DNA from: Spartobacteria bacterium
Lineage (GTDB): Bacteria; Verrucomicrobiota; Verrucomicrobiia; Chthoniobacterales; UBA6821
NCBI GenBank assembly: GCA_947487385.1
Contig: CANKWU010000010.1
Coordinates: 1-64,000 of the forward strand
Direction of reading: 5' to 3'
Length of the DNA stretch: 64,000 bases
Below, in pieces: positions 36,347 to 45,310 of the stretch. Each line of letters opens with the position of its first letter. The first letter of the stretch is position 1. The translations under genes and the position numbers were made by a program. Below the pieces are notes generated by a model, which worked only from the letters and a program-made list of their open reading frames with translations, made no database searches and was not told where the DNA came from.

Positions 36347-37225
36347 TTAGAGTTGTACCGACTGCCCTTCTTTTTTCCGCTTGGCAAAAATGACCACTCC
36401 CCCCATCACCAGCGAAACGGCCAGAAGAGCCCACGTGGAGGGTTCCGGAACCGCAGTGAAGGTTCCTTGAATGCCGTAAGGGGTATTGGTATTCACGCCG
36501 TAGTAATTCGCTCCTCCCACAAAGACTGAGTAATCGCCCGCTCCGAGGTAGAAGGAACCTGACACGGGGCCATTGGTGTTTCCGTTTCCGTTGATCGCGG
36601 CATTGGGGACGATGGTGCCGTCCCTAAGCGTGAGGGAAGCGGCCGGGATTCCGTAGTTGGCCGTGGTGCCGCTGGCGGCATTGCCAATGTAGGTGAAGGA
36701 GGAAAGGTCTGCGAAGTTGGTGCCAGTGTCCGATCCGATTTTCCAATCTCCCAGCGCGTTCAAGCTTCCTTCCGTGACGCTGTTTGTTTTGGCCACGCCG
36801 TTGGTGTCATAGTCAATGACGGTGCCATAGTTTGTATCCCTCCAGGCGATGCTGATAAGGCTTCCGTCGTGTGTGCTGGCCGCCGCAACTCCCCGGTAGA
36901 GGGAGAAGGCGGGGAGGGCCAGGGCCGTGTAGGAGTTCGAACCTGCGGTATAGGCTAAACCTTGAAAGCTCAGCGTTACCCAGGCATTGCTCGCGAGGTT
37001 GAATTTGAAGGCGCGTGTCTTGTGGGTGTCGCCGAGGTTGGCATCAGTGGCATCGGCCCAGCCGTAGTCGCTGGACACATTCTGGTTTGTGATCGTTCTA
37101 GTAATGTCGGATCCAGTGTAGGAACCGAAGTCCCTCCCTGTGTAACCGATATGGGCAGAAGCGGTTGAGACGGCGGCTACAAAAAGAGCTGCCTGAAGTG
37201 AAAGGATGAGTTTTGTTGTTTTCAT
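36347..37225 (-). CDS. PEP-CTERM sorting-domain protein, paralog 2
   Basis: SAHIGYTGRDFGSYT...; C-terminal VPEPSTWALLAVSLVMGGVVIFAKRKK. Confidence 0.85.
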   Translation of the reverse strand: MKTTKLILSLQAALFVAAVSTASAHIGYTGRDFGSYTGSDITRTITNQNVSSDYGWADATDANLGDTHKTRAFKFNLASNAWVTLSFQGLAYTAGSNSYTALALPAFSLYRGVAAASTHDGSLISIAWRDTNYGTVIDYDTNGVAKTNSVTEGSLNALGDWKIGSDTGTNFADLSSFTYIGNAASGTTANYGIPAASLTLRDGTIVPNAAINGNGNTNGPVSGSFYLGAGDYSVFVGGANYYGVNTNTPYGIQGTFTAVPEPSTWALLAVSLVMGGVVIFAKRKKEGQSVQL

Positions 37226-37312
37226 AGGATGAGTTTTATTTTGGTTTGAGAGGTTAATTTTTAAGTTTGTTGATTCTTGTTGGATGGATTTGTTGTCGTG
37301 TGCGCTCACTGT

Positions 37313-38011
37313 CTACTCAGTAGGTATTGCCGTGATGAAACGACTGCCGGGATCCGTCATGCGTGCCTGTGCTTCCTTCCAGGTAAGGGACTCGCAATGC
37401 GCGTCGGCAAAGAGGTAGTTGGCCTTTTTGCCAGGGTGCCGTTCCACTCCGACCTGGCTTGCGAAATCAGCAGCCCCAATCTGCCCTGGATAGTATTGCG
37501 CCAGGTGGAGGTGATCGGGTGGGCTTGATTTCCCGTAGCCTTTCGACAGCTCCATGAAAAACACCGTCTGGCTCGGCTTCTCCACGCAGACAAGACGTGA
37601 TTGATTGAGCACCGAGAGGTATGCGGCATTGCAAGGCATGGCTGTGAGATAATCATTGATCACAAAGGTACGCCTTCTGCCCTTCACCTCGTCCGCCGGG
37701 CACTTGAAGGTAATGGTGCCCGAGGCGTAGGGCTGAAGAGCATTGGTCCAAGAGTCGATTCCATGACTGCTATCAGGCAGGCACATCTGGTTGTCTGAAG
37801 CATATAGCAAGGCGGCTTTGCCAAGTTGCTGCATGTTGCCGGCGCACTTCACGGTCAGAGACTGGGCCTGGGCGTTTCTGATGGCCGGCAGACCCAAGGC
37901 CGCCAAGACGGCGACAATGGAGATGACAACCAGCAATTCGATCAGGGTGAATCCGCCTTGACTTGATTGAATGTTTCGGGACATGGGTTCTTGGGTGCAC
38001 TGCTGGCGCAC
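37313..38011 (-). CDS. Type II secretion pseudopilin-like protein (prepilin N-terminal methylation motif)
   Basis: GGFTLIELLVVISIVAVLAALGLPAIRNAQAQ; start likely the internal MSRNIQSS. Confidence 0.88.
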   Translation of the reverse strand: MRQQCTQEPMSRNIQSSQGGFTLIELLVVISIVAVLAALGLPAIRNAQAQSLTVKCAGNMQQLGKAALLYASDNQMCLPDSSHGIDSWTNALQPYASGTITFKCPADEVKGRRRTFVINDYLTAMPCNAAYLSVLNQSRLVCVEKPSQTVFFMELSKGYGKSSPPDHLHLAQYYPGQIGAADFASQVGVERHPGKKANYLFADAHCESLTWKEAQARMTDPGSRFITAIPTE

Positions 38012-38114
38012 AATGGGTTGTTGCGGACTGCAGTTCCCCGCCCGCGATAAGCAGGCGAGAATTTGTGATCAGTGATGGAAGGGGCCGGTCATTACCGGGA
38101 CTCCTTCCGGAGCG

Positions 38115-38513
38115 CTAGGAAATAAGCGCGCTGATCGGCACCGGGACGGGCGGAGCAAAAAAGAGCTCCGGCATTAAAACAAAGGGTGCTGGCCCGTAAA
38201 TCATCGGACGCGCAACAGGTAAAGGAATCTCCAAGTTGGTTCCTGCAATGAAGAATTCCGCCTTCTTGTCGACCTTCATTGTGACGGGAGCTTTCTCTTC
38301 AGCGGCACGGGCCTTGGCGATCTTCTTGCACATCGAGCAGGGGTGCTTGCCATCAAAGGTCTTTGTGACGGCTTCAGCGATGGATCCTGTGTGGGAGAAG
38401 TCCTTCACCATCCCAGCCCACGCCACACTCTGGAGCATGGCCCAGTGACCGCCGGCAATCATAAAGAGAGCCAGCGCCATCACCATGGTCATGATAGGGC
38501 AACGGACATTCAT
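38115..38513 (-). CDS. Putative metal-associated membrane/secreted protein (DUF2946-like)
   Basis: N-terminal hydrophobic segment; FDGKHPCSMCKKIAKARAAEEK. Confidence 0.5.
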   Translation of the reverse strand: MNVRCPIMTMVMALALFMIAGGHWAMLQSVAWAGMVKDFSHTGSIAEAVTKTFDGKHPCSMCKKIAKARAAEEKAPVTMKVDKKAEFFIAGTNLEIPLPVARPMIYGPAPFVLMPELFFAPPVPVPISALIS

Positions 38514-38660
38514 TGGTATCTTTTGTTACACTGGCATAAAAGATCCGCAACAGAAAATCGTCGTTGAATCGCGAGAGAGCCCATTTTTATGGTGACACCC
38601 CCCTATTTTTTCGACTTTTCATCACTAGCCACCACTTGATTCCGTGATAGATTTGCACGG

Positions 38661-38915
38661 ATGAAGTTGCACATTTTGACGGCTTTCGCATGCACTACGT
38701 TGCTCTCGGCACCTATCCATGCTGCCGAACCAATCCCCTATCCTTCGACAAAATGCATCGTGTCGGATGAAAAGCTCGGAGAGATGGGGCCACCTATCAT
38801 GCTTGATTACAAGGGGCAGCAGGTCGGCTTCTGCTGTAAGTCGTGCATCGGTGACTTCGATAAGGATCCCGCAAAGTATCTCGCCAAGCTCAAGGCAACG
38901 ACCGCAAAGCCCTGA
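38661..38915 (+). CDS. Secreted YHS/TRASH-like Cys-rich protein
   Basis: Signal peptide; KCIVSDEKLGEMGPPIMLDYKGQQVGFCCKSCIGDFDKDPAKYLAKL. Confidence 0.7.
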   Translation: MKLHILTAFACTTLLSAPIHAAEPIPYPSTKCIVSDEKLGEMGPPIMLDYKGQQVGFCCKSCIGDFDKDPAKYLAKLKATTAKP

Positions 38916-38948
38916 CCTTATTCACCCTTTCAGTTTTCACCCTCTCCC

Positions 38949-40088
38949 ATGTCCGATTCCCGCTACGATTCTCTAGCCCGAGTTCTCACCGCCCACTCCA
39001 CGAAGTTGAAGGCTGGGGAGCGTGTCCTGATCGACGTCTCCGACACGCCGGAGGAGTTCGTGATCGCCCTGATCCGCGCCGCCCGCGTGGCCAAGGCCGA
39101 GCCCCATCTGGTGATGCACTCAGGACGTATCAGCCGTGAGTTGGCAATGGGGGTCACGGGGCCGCAGGCCGAAACCATGGCGTCGATCGATCTCGCTCGT
39201 CTTAAGAAGATGCAGGCCTATATTGCCGTGCGCGGTTCCCAGAACATCTCGGAGATGGCTGACGTGCCCCAGTCCCAGCTAGCCCTGCTCTCCGCGAAGC
39301 TCCGCCCGGCTCTTGACTACCGGATCAATAAGACCCGCTGGGTGGTCCTTCGCTGGCCGACTCCCTCGATGGCTCAGCAGGCACAGATGAGTACGGAAGC
39401 CTTCGCCGAATTTTTCTTCCGGGTCTGCACACTGGACTACGCTGCGATGATGCCCGGCATGAAGGCGCTCAAAGCACTCATGGACAAGACCGACCGTGTC
39501 GAGATCAAGGGTCCTGGAACCGATCTGCGCTTTAGTATCAAGGGGATCGGCTCGGTCATCTGCGGCGGCGAGCATAATATCCCGGATGGTGAGGTCTTCT
39601 CCTGTCCGGTAAAGAACTCCGTGGAGGGTTATGTCACCTTCAATGCCCCGACGCTCAACCGGGGCATCGCCTTCGATAACGTGCGCCTCGAGTTCTCAAA
39701 GGGGAAGGTCATCAAGGCGACGGCCAACCATACCAAGGCGCTGAACGAAATCCTCGATACGGATGCAGGAGCCCGCTTCATCGGAGAGTTCTCGCTAGGG
39801 TTCAATCCTCATATCCTTCACCCGATGCGCGATATCCTATTCGACGAGAAGATTGCCGGATCGTTCCACTTCACGCCAGGTCAGGCCTACGATGTCGCCG
39901 GTAATGGCAACAAGAGCGCCGTGCACTGGGACATGGTCTGCATTCAGCGCAAGGACTATGGCGGCGGCGAGGTCTGGTTTGACGGGAAACTGATCCGCAA
40001 GGACGGCCTCTTCGTGCCACCTGCACTTCAGGCCTTGAATCCCGAGAGACTCCTTGGCAAGAAGGCCTCTCTCGCCAAGGAGCGGTGA
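38949..40088 (+). CDS. M29-family aminopeptidase (AmpS-like)
   Basis: [12 protein letters not shown]...[27 protein letters not shown]...GEFSLGFNP. Confidence 0.85.
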   Translation: MSDSRYDSLARVLTAHSTKLKAGERVLIDVSDTPEEFVIALIRAARVAKAEPHLVMHSGRISRELAMGVTGPQAETMASIDLARLKKMQAYIAVRGSQNISEMADVPQSQLALLSAKLRPALDYRINKTRWVVLRWPTPSMAQQAQMSTEAFAEFFFRVCTLDYAAMMPGMKALKALMDKTDRVEIKGPGTDLRFSIKGIGSVICGGEHNIPDGEVFSCPVKNSVEGYVTFNAPTLNRGIAFDNVRLEFSKGKVIKATANHTKALNEILDTDAGARFIGEFSLGFNPHILHPMRDILFDEKIAGSFHFTPGQAYDVAGNGNKSAVHWDMVCIQRKDYGGGEVWFDGKLIRKDGLFVPPALQALNPERLLGKKASLAKER

Positions 40089-40116
40089 TAGCAGGTCGGG
40101 ACCCGCAAACACATCA

Positions 40117-40638
40117 ATGATACTCTGGCGCTATATCCTTGAGACGGTCCGGAAGTTTCATGAACTTCTCGATGCCAAGGATGCCCCGCATGCGGTGGCG
40201 GGGGGAACGGCGATCGGGATCTTCTTCGGATTCTTGCCCATCTTCGGACTCAAGACCCTCAGTGCCATGGGAGCCTCTTGGATCACCCGCTGCAGCGTGG
40301 TGGCCTCGGTAATCGGGGTTTCCGTGCATGATCTGCTCCTTCCTATCTGGCCGCTGATCCTTCGGTGGCAGTTCCAAATCGGCTTCTGGCTCTTGAGCCA
40401 CCCTCATCATTTCGCGCCAAAGCTCAATCGCGGAGACTTCAAGCTTTCCGAAATTTTTCAATGGGACAATTTTGTGGATATCGGCCTTCCCCTGGTGATT
40501 GGAGGAACAGTGCTTGCCATCCCAATCTCAGTAATCTTCTACCTCGGAGTGTTGGCCATCATGCGTTTCCGTCAGAGTCGAAAAGCGCAAAGGGAGTCTG
40601 CCAACGAAGTAAGTGATAAAGCTTGGGAACAACCCTGA
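40117..40638 (+). CDS. DUF2062 membrane protein
   Basis: DAPHAVAGGTAIGIFFGFLPIFGLKTLSAM; internal start chosen. Confidence 0.8.
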   Translation: MILWRYILETVRKFHELLDAKDAPHAVAGGTAIGIFFGFLPIFGLKTLSAMGASWITRCSVVASVIGVSVHDLLLPIWPLILRWQFQIGFWLLSHPHHFAPKLNRGDFKLSEIFQWDNFVDIGLPLVIGGTVLAIPISVIFYLGVLAIMRFRQSRKAQRESANEVSDKAWEQP

Positions 40639-40747
40639 TGGATTGGGATTGAAACTCTGAGAGCAGAGTTCTTATTCTTTGCTCTGACGCACTCGATTAA
40701 AAAGAGGAAATCTCACGTAAAACAACTGGGGCGTTCATCTGATTGGA

Positions 40748-42085
40748 TTAATCCGACTCTTGCTTAATCCAGTCCGTTGATTCCACGGCCCGGTAGTCGC
40801 AACACCAGATGCACTCTTGGAAGCGGCTGACGGTGACATCTTCTTCGAGATCATCATCGCCTACGTAACTGGCTACCTGCTGGCCACACTGGAGCCAGTA
40901 GAGGATGAGGAGCACGAGCATCCACCTGCGGTGGCGCCAGAGAGCAAGCGTCAGTCCGGGAATCAGAATCATGTACCAGTTCATCACCCATGCCATGCTC
41001 TTGATCATGATCCAGAAGGTCATGCTTGGAAGGGCTTGCGGGAATCTTCGAAGAAAGGAACCCCTCGTAAGAAAGAAGCCGAGAATGATCAGGGGTGCCG
41101 TGGTGACCACCTCATTCCAGACAAGGCGAAGTCTGGAGATATCCTCAAAGTGATCGAGCACTCCCTTTTTCCAGAAAAAAGGCCAGTAGAAGGGGTTGAG
41201 AATGTTCTCCTGATTTTGCAGAGGGAGCAGCCAGAGCTCATGCCTCCAGACATAGAAGGGAATAAAGGGGAGCAACGCCCCAAGGAAGCCTCCGAAGAAG
41301 CTCGTGACGGCTTTGCGAGATTGGAGATGCCGGCGGAGAAAAATCTCGTAGAGGAAATAGGGGGCGATCAGCAGCGCGAGCTGTTTGGTCTGGAGCGCCA
41401 GCATAAAGGAGACTCCTGTCCAAAACCATTTTCCATTACGGGCAGAAAGAACCGCCAGAACGACCAAGAATGTCACCATGCTCTCGTACTGTCCCTCGTG
41501 GGAGGTATACCAGACAGTCACCGGTGCTGAAAAAACCAGCAAACCTGCCCACCAGGAGGTTGCCCTAGCGATAAGAATGGAAGACCCAAGATCAAACAGC
41601 GTGAGGGCCAACTTGACCCAGAAAAGTCCCACGCCTAGGCCTCCGAAAATCGCAAAGAAGAGCAGTGCCAGCGGAGGGTAAATGTATCCCACCCCCGTCC
41701 AGAACTGAGACCAGAACTCGTGAGGGAACTGCCATGGCCTCAGCCAGTAGAAAGCCGCCGGGTTCTCCCAGAAATGCGAGGTGAATCCCAAGTGTCTATA
41801 GAGATCGGAGGAATCGACCGGGGCCTGTGCGCAGTAAGCAAGCCGGATCATTAGCGTCGCAGCGAAGGAGATAACAAAAAAACTGCGTGCTTTCCCCGAG
41901 AGCCGCCTGCGTACCAGAAGGGTCGCAAGGTTCATGAAGAAGGGAGAGCTGTTTGCCACGGGTAAGGAGTGCGATAGGTCGTTGAGGAAGGGGGCAATTG
42001 CGACATCATAAAACGGCTTTCGTCGGATGCCATCCGATTCGGCGCTTCCCAATACCAACAGGAAAAGCCTATATTTCCCCCCCAA
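40748..42085 (-). CDS. Integral membrane protein, GT-C-like glycosyltransferase candidate
   Basis: Many hydrophobic helices, YIYPPLALLFFAIFGGLG, TSHEGQYESMVTFLVVLA. Confidence 0.55.
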   Translation of the reverse strand: MGGKYRLFLLVLGSAESDGIRRKPFYDVAIAPFLNDLSHSLPVANSSPFFMNLATLLVRRRLSGKARSFFVISFAATLMIRLAYCAQAPVDSSDLYRHLGFTSHFWENPAAFYWLRPWQFPHEFWSQFWTGVGYIYPPLALLFFAIFGGLGVGLFWVKLALTLFDLGSSILIARATSWWAGLLVFSAPVTVWYTSHEGQYESMVTFLVVLAVLSARNGKWFWTGVSFMLALQTKQLALLIAPYFLYEIFLRRHLQSRKAVTSFFGGFLGALLPFIPFYVWRHELWLLPLQNQENILNPFYWPFFWKKGVLDHFEDISRLRLVWNEVVTTAPLIILGFFLTRGSFLRRFPQALPSMTFWIMIKSMAWVMNWYMILIPGLTLALWRHRRWMLVLLILYWLQCGQQVASYVGDDDLEEDVTVSRFQECIWCCDYRAVESTDWIKQESD

Positions 42086-42097
42086 ATCTCAATCTTT

Positions 42098-42976
42098 ATG
42101 GCGGATCCTATTCTCACTTTTGGCCTTCCTTCCGGCAGCCTCATGGAAGCGACCCTCTCGCTATTCAAGCGGGCGGGCTTTTCCATTTCCGGAACCAGCC
42201 GCTCTTACCGACCGCTTGTGGATGATCCGGAACTGCGTCTCCGCATGCTGCGCGCTCAGGAGATCAGCCGCTATGTGGAGGGGGGATTCCTGGATTGCGG
42301 CATCACCGGGCGCGATTGGGTCGAGGAGAACGGCTCCGATGTCGAGGTGCTCGCAGAACTTCCCTACAGCAAGGCGACTGCCAATCCCACCCGCTGGGTG
42401 ATCGCCGTTCCCGAGGACTCTTCCTATAAATCGGTCAAGGATCTGGAGGGCAAGCGCATCGCCACTGAGGCAATTGGCCTCACCCGCCGCTACTTCGAGA
42501 ACCATGGTGTGAAGGCGGAGTTCGAATTCTCCTGGGGCGCCACCGAGGTGAAGGTCCCCGATCTGGTCGATGCGATCGTTGACATCACGGAGACTGGATC
42601 CTCGCTTCGTGCGAATAATCTCCGGATCCTCGAGACGATCATCGAGTCCTATCCGGTCTTCGTGTCCGGGAAAGCAGCCTTCAAGGATAAATGGAAGCGG
42701 GAGAAAATGGAGAAGATCGCACTCCTCCTGGTCGGCGCCCTTACGGCACGCGACAAGGTTGGCCTCAAGATGAACCTCCCCAGCATAAAGTTGCAGAATC
42801 TCCTCGACGCACTACCCGCTCTCCGCAATCCTACTGTTTCGCCTCTGGCCCAAAACGACTGGGTGGCTGTGGAGACTGTCATTGACGAAAAAATCGTCCG
42901 GGAGATCATACCGCAACTGAAGTCACTCGGTGCCGAAGGCATCATCGAATACCCTCTGAACAAGGTCGTCTACTAA
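42098..42976 (+). CDS. hisG: ATP phosphoribosyltransferase, long form
   Basis: LTFGLPSGSLMEATLSLFKRAGF...CGITGRDWVEENG...ATEVKVPDLVDAIVDITETGSSLRANNL; C-terminal regulatory domain. Confidence 0.93.
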   Translation: MADPILTFGLPSGSLMEATLSLFKRAGFSISGTSRSYRPLVDDPELRLRMLRAQEISRYVEGGFLDCGITGRDWVEENGSDVEVLAELPYSKATANPTRWVIAVPEDSSYKSVKDLEGKRIATEAIGLTRRYFENHGVKAEFEFSWGATEVKVPDLVDAIVDITETGSSLRANNLRILETIIESYPVFVSGKAAFKDKWKREKMEKIALLLVGALTARDKVGLKMNLPSIKLQNLLDALPALRNPTVSPLAQNDWVAVETVIDEKIVREIIPQLKSLGAEGIIEYPLNKVVY

Positions 42977-43029
42977 AGCGACTCAAACCTAAAATTCTAC
43001 GCAAGTAGTCCTGAACCGAACACAGCCCG

Positions 43030-43134
43030 ATGGGATCAATTAAAAAGAAACGCAAAGCCAAGATCGCAAAGCACAAGCGCCGTAAGCGCATGAAGCTGAA
43101 CCGCCACAAGAAGCGGTTGCGTTACAAGTCCTAG
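43030..43134 (+). CDS. AURKAIP1/COX24-domain, bS22-like ribosome-associated mini-protein (34 aa)
   Basis: MGSIKKKRKAKIAKHKRRKRMKLNRHKKRLRYKS; absent from supplied ORF track. Confidence 0.85.
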   Translation: MGSIKKKRKAKIAKHKRRKRMKLNRHKKRLRYKS

Positions 43135-43197
43135 TAAATCTGGGCCCCTGTTTAGGGCAATGCTTCGCCGGAAAATAGGCGGAGAAAATTTCAAGAG

Positions 43198-43236
43198 AAG
43201 GCTTCCGAAGAATATTTACGGAAGCCTTTTTCGTTT
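43198..43236 (+). terminator. Rho-independent terminator
   Basis: aaggcttccgaagaatatttacggaagcctttttcgttttttt. Confidence 0.85.
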
Positions 43237-43263
43237 TTTTAGGCTGAGGCTTCCGCACTGGAA

Positions 43264-43363
43264 TACTCACAGTGATGAAGGGGATAAAAGGGATGAGGAG
43301 CTGCAGCCGAGGGTATCTGCATTCTAGGGGGTAATTTCATCCCCTTCATCCCTGTGAATTACT
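43264..43363. repeat. Imperfect palindromic repeat
   Basis: actcacagtgatgaaggggataaaagggatga ... taatttcatccccttcatccctgtgaattact. Confidence 0.75.
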
Positions 43364-43369
43364 CGGGTC

Positions 43370-44626
43370 TCAGGCCCCGATGTCGCGGCGGAGTTGCTTT
43401 CCCTCGAAGGCAATCTTGTCGGCCGCCGCGTAGGCTTTCTTTCTGGCCTCCTCCAGCGTGGCCCCAAGTGCCGTGATGCCGAGCACCCGACCTCCACTCG
43501 TAACAACCTGAGCATCTTTCACGGTAGTGCCGGCATGGAAGACAACAACATCCGGATCAGTGGAGGCCTCTTCGATGCCAGTGATCACCTGGCCCTTCTC
43601 GATCGGCCCCGGATAGCCGCCGGAAGCCAGTACAATACAGACTGCAACACGCTCGTCCCAGACGGGTGTAGTTTCGTGTAGCTTCCCATCGATGGTGGCC
43701 TCGATCAGATCGAGAAGATCGCTTTTAAGTCGGCGCATCAGAGACTGCGTTTCCGGATCGCCAAATCGGCAGTTGAACTCCAGGACCTTTGGTCCGCTAG
43801 GTGTCATCATCAGTCCGGGGAAGAGCATCCCCTGGAAGGGAAGGTTATCGGCCGCGAGCCCCTTCACGAAGGGCTCCAGAACTTCTCGTTTGAGACGCTC
43901 CTGCATCGCGGTACCGACGACGCCAGAGGGACTGATCGTCCCCATCCCGCCGGTATTCAGTCCCTGATCTCCCTCGAGGGCTCGCTTGTGATCCTTGGCA
44001 TCGGGAAAGAGGAGATAGTTTTTTCCATCGATCAGCGCATGAAGGGAGCACTCGGGGCCGGTCAGAAACTCCTCGATGACCACAGTGTTTCCAGCCTCCC
44101 CGAAGACCTTTTCAATCATGATCTCACGGATAGCTGCCTCAGCCTCTCCCTGAGTCTGGGCGATCACCACCCCCTTGCCCAGAGCCAGTCCATCGGCCTT
44201 CACGACCAGTGGGTAACTTGCGTTGGCGCAATGAGCTAAAGCGGTATCCGGGTTGGAGAAGGTGGCCGAGGCCGCCGTCGGAATCTCGTGACGGATCATG
44301 AATTCTTTGGCAAACGACTTCGAGGATTCGAGTCGGGCGGCAGCTACCACGGGCCCAAAGACACGAAGGCCCTCTTTTTGAAAAAGATCGACGATCCCTG
44401 CGGCGAGCGGGTCATCGGGACCGACAAGAGTCAGATCGACCTGTTCCGACTTGGCCAGTGCCAGCAGGCCGGGAAGATCGCCCGCCGCGACCGGATGATT
44501 AATAGCGAGTGCCGCCGTCCCTGCATTCCCTGGGGCACAGATAAGCTCTTTCACACGCGGGCTCTGAGCCAGCTTCCAAAGAAGGGCATGCTCACGGCCA
44601 CCCGATCCGATCACGAGAATTTTCAT
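43370..44626 (-). CDS. purD: Phosphoribosylamine-glycine ligase
   Basis: MKILVIGSGGREHALLWKLAQSPRVKELICAPGNAGTA...FNCRFGDPETQ. Confidence 0.95.
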   Translation of the reverse strand: MKILVIGSGGREHALLWKLAQSPRVKELICAPGNAGTAALAINHPVAAGDLPGLLALAKSEQVDLTLVGPDDPLAAGIVDLFQKEGLRVFGPVVAAARLESSKSFAKEFMIRHEIPTAASATFSNPDTALAHCANASYPLVVKADGLALGKGVVIAQTQGEAEAAIREIMIEKVFGEAGNTVVIEEFLTGPECSLHALIDGKNYLLFPDAKDHKRALEGDQGLNTGGMGTISPSGVVGTAMQERLKREVLEPFVKGLAADNLPFQGMLFPGLMMTPSGPKVLEFNCRFGDPETQSLMRRLKSDLLDLIEATIDGKLHETTPVWDERVAVCIVLASGGYPGPIEKGQVITGIEEASTDPDVVVFHAGTTVKDAQVVTSGGRVLGITALGATLEEARKKAYAAADKIAFEGKQLRRDIGA

Positions 44627-44675
44627 CGGGAAAAGATGAACAGCCCAGGCTTGTTCTGTCGAGAACGCGGAACTC

Positions 44676-45236
44676 TTACTTCTGCTCGAGCGGATGTCGG
44701 ACATCAGGGAGGATGGCAGTGGTGGAAACCTCGATCTCCCGTTCCTGACCGAGCATGTTCAGCAGGATAGCCACACGTTCACGCGCTGGCAGGATCCGAG
44801 TGACTAGGGCGCGTACTCCCTGGAATGGGCCCTCGATCACCCTGATTTCCTCTCCCTCCTTGATTTCGCAGGCGATCTCCACGGTCTCATTGTCGGCCAC
44901 ATGACGTCGCAGGTCGGTGATGATCGAGTCGTCCAACGCGGCGGGCCTGTTGCCGAATGAGAGCGTCTTGGCGACACCGCTGGTCGCGGCGATGCGACGG
45001 TAAAGCTCCGGATAGACAAATCGGACGAAGATGTAGCCAGGAAACATCGCCTCGTTGACCCAAGCCACACCAGTAGAACGGGCCCGCTTAAAGCGGATCT
45101 TGGGACAGAAGACTTCAAGCCCCAGCTCTCCTCGGAGCAGTCGCGTGGCCATGCCTTCCTGCTTGGGCCTGGATTTCACGCAGTACCAGAGCAACTCATC
45201 AGAGAATTGGGGAGCAGATGTTTCCGGGGCCAGCAT
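44676..45236 (-). CDS. NusG/RfaH-family transcription factor paralog
   Basis: LLWYCVKSRPKQEGMATRLLRGELGLEVFCPKIRF...AMFPGYIFVRFV...GEEIRVIEGPFQGVRALVTRI. Confidence 0.85.
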   Translation of the reverse strand: MLAPETSAPQFSDELLWYCVKSRPKQEGMATRLLRGELGLEVFCPKIRFKRARSTGVAWVNEAMFPGYIFVRFVYPELYRRIAATSGVAKTLSFGNRPAALDDSIITDLRRHVADNETVEIACEIKEGEEIRVIEGPFQGVRALVTRILPARERVAILLNMLGQEREIEVSTTAILPDVRHPLEQK

Positions 45237-45310
45237 TCCGGTATCCTGCCATGATCGATCACATGCCGCAATGCACTCTCAATTGTGGCGAAATCGTGAC
45301 ATAGTGGATC

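Noticed and set aside
40817-41530. 237-aa plus-strand ORF
   Set aside because: Antisense to the multi-TM membrane protein at 40748..42085; charged mirror of hydrophobic helices.
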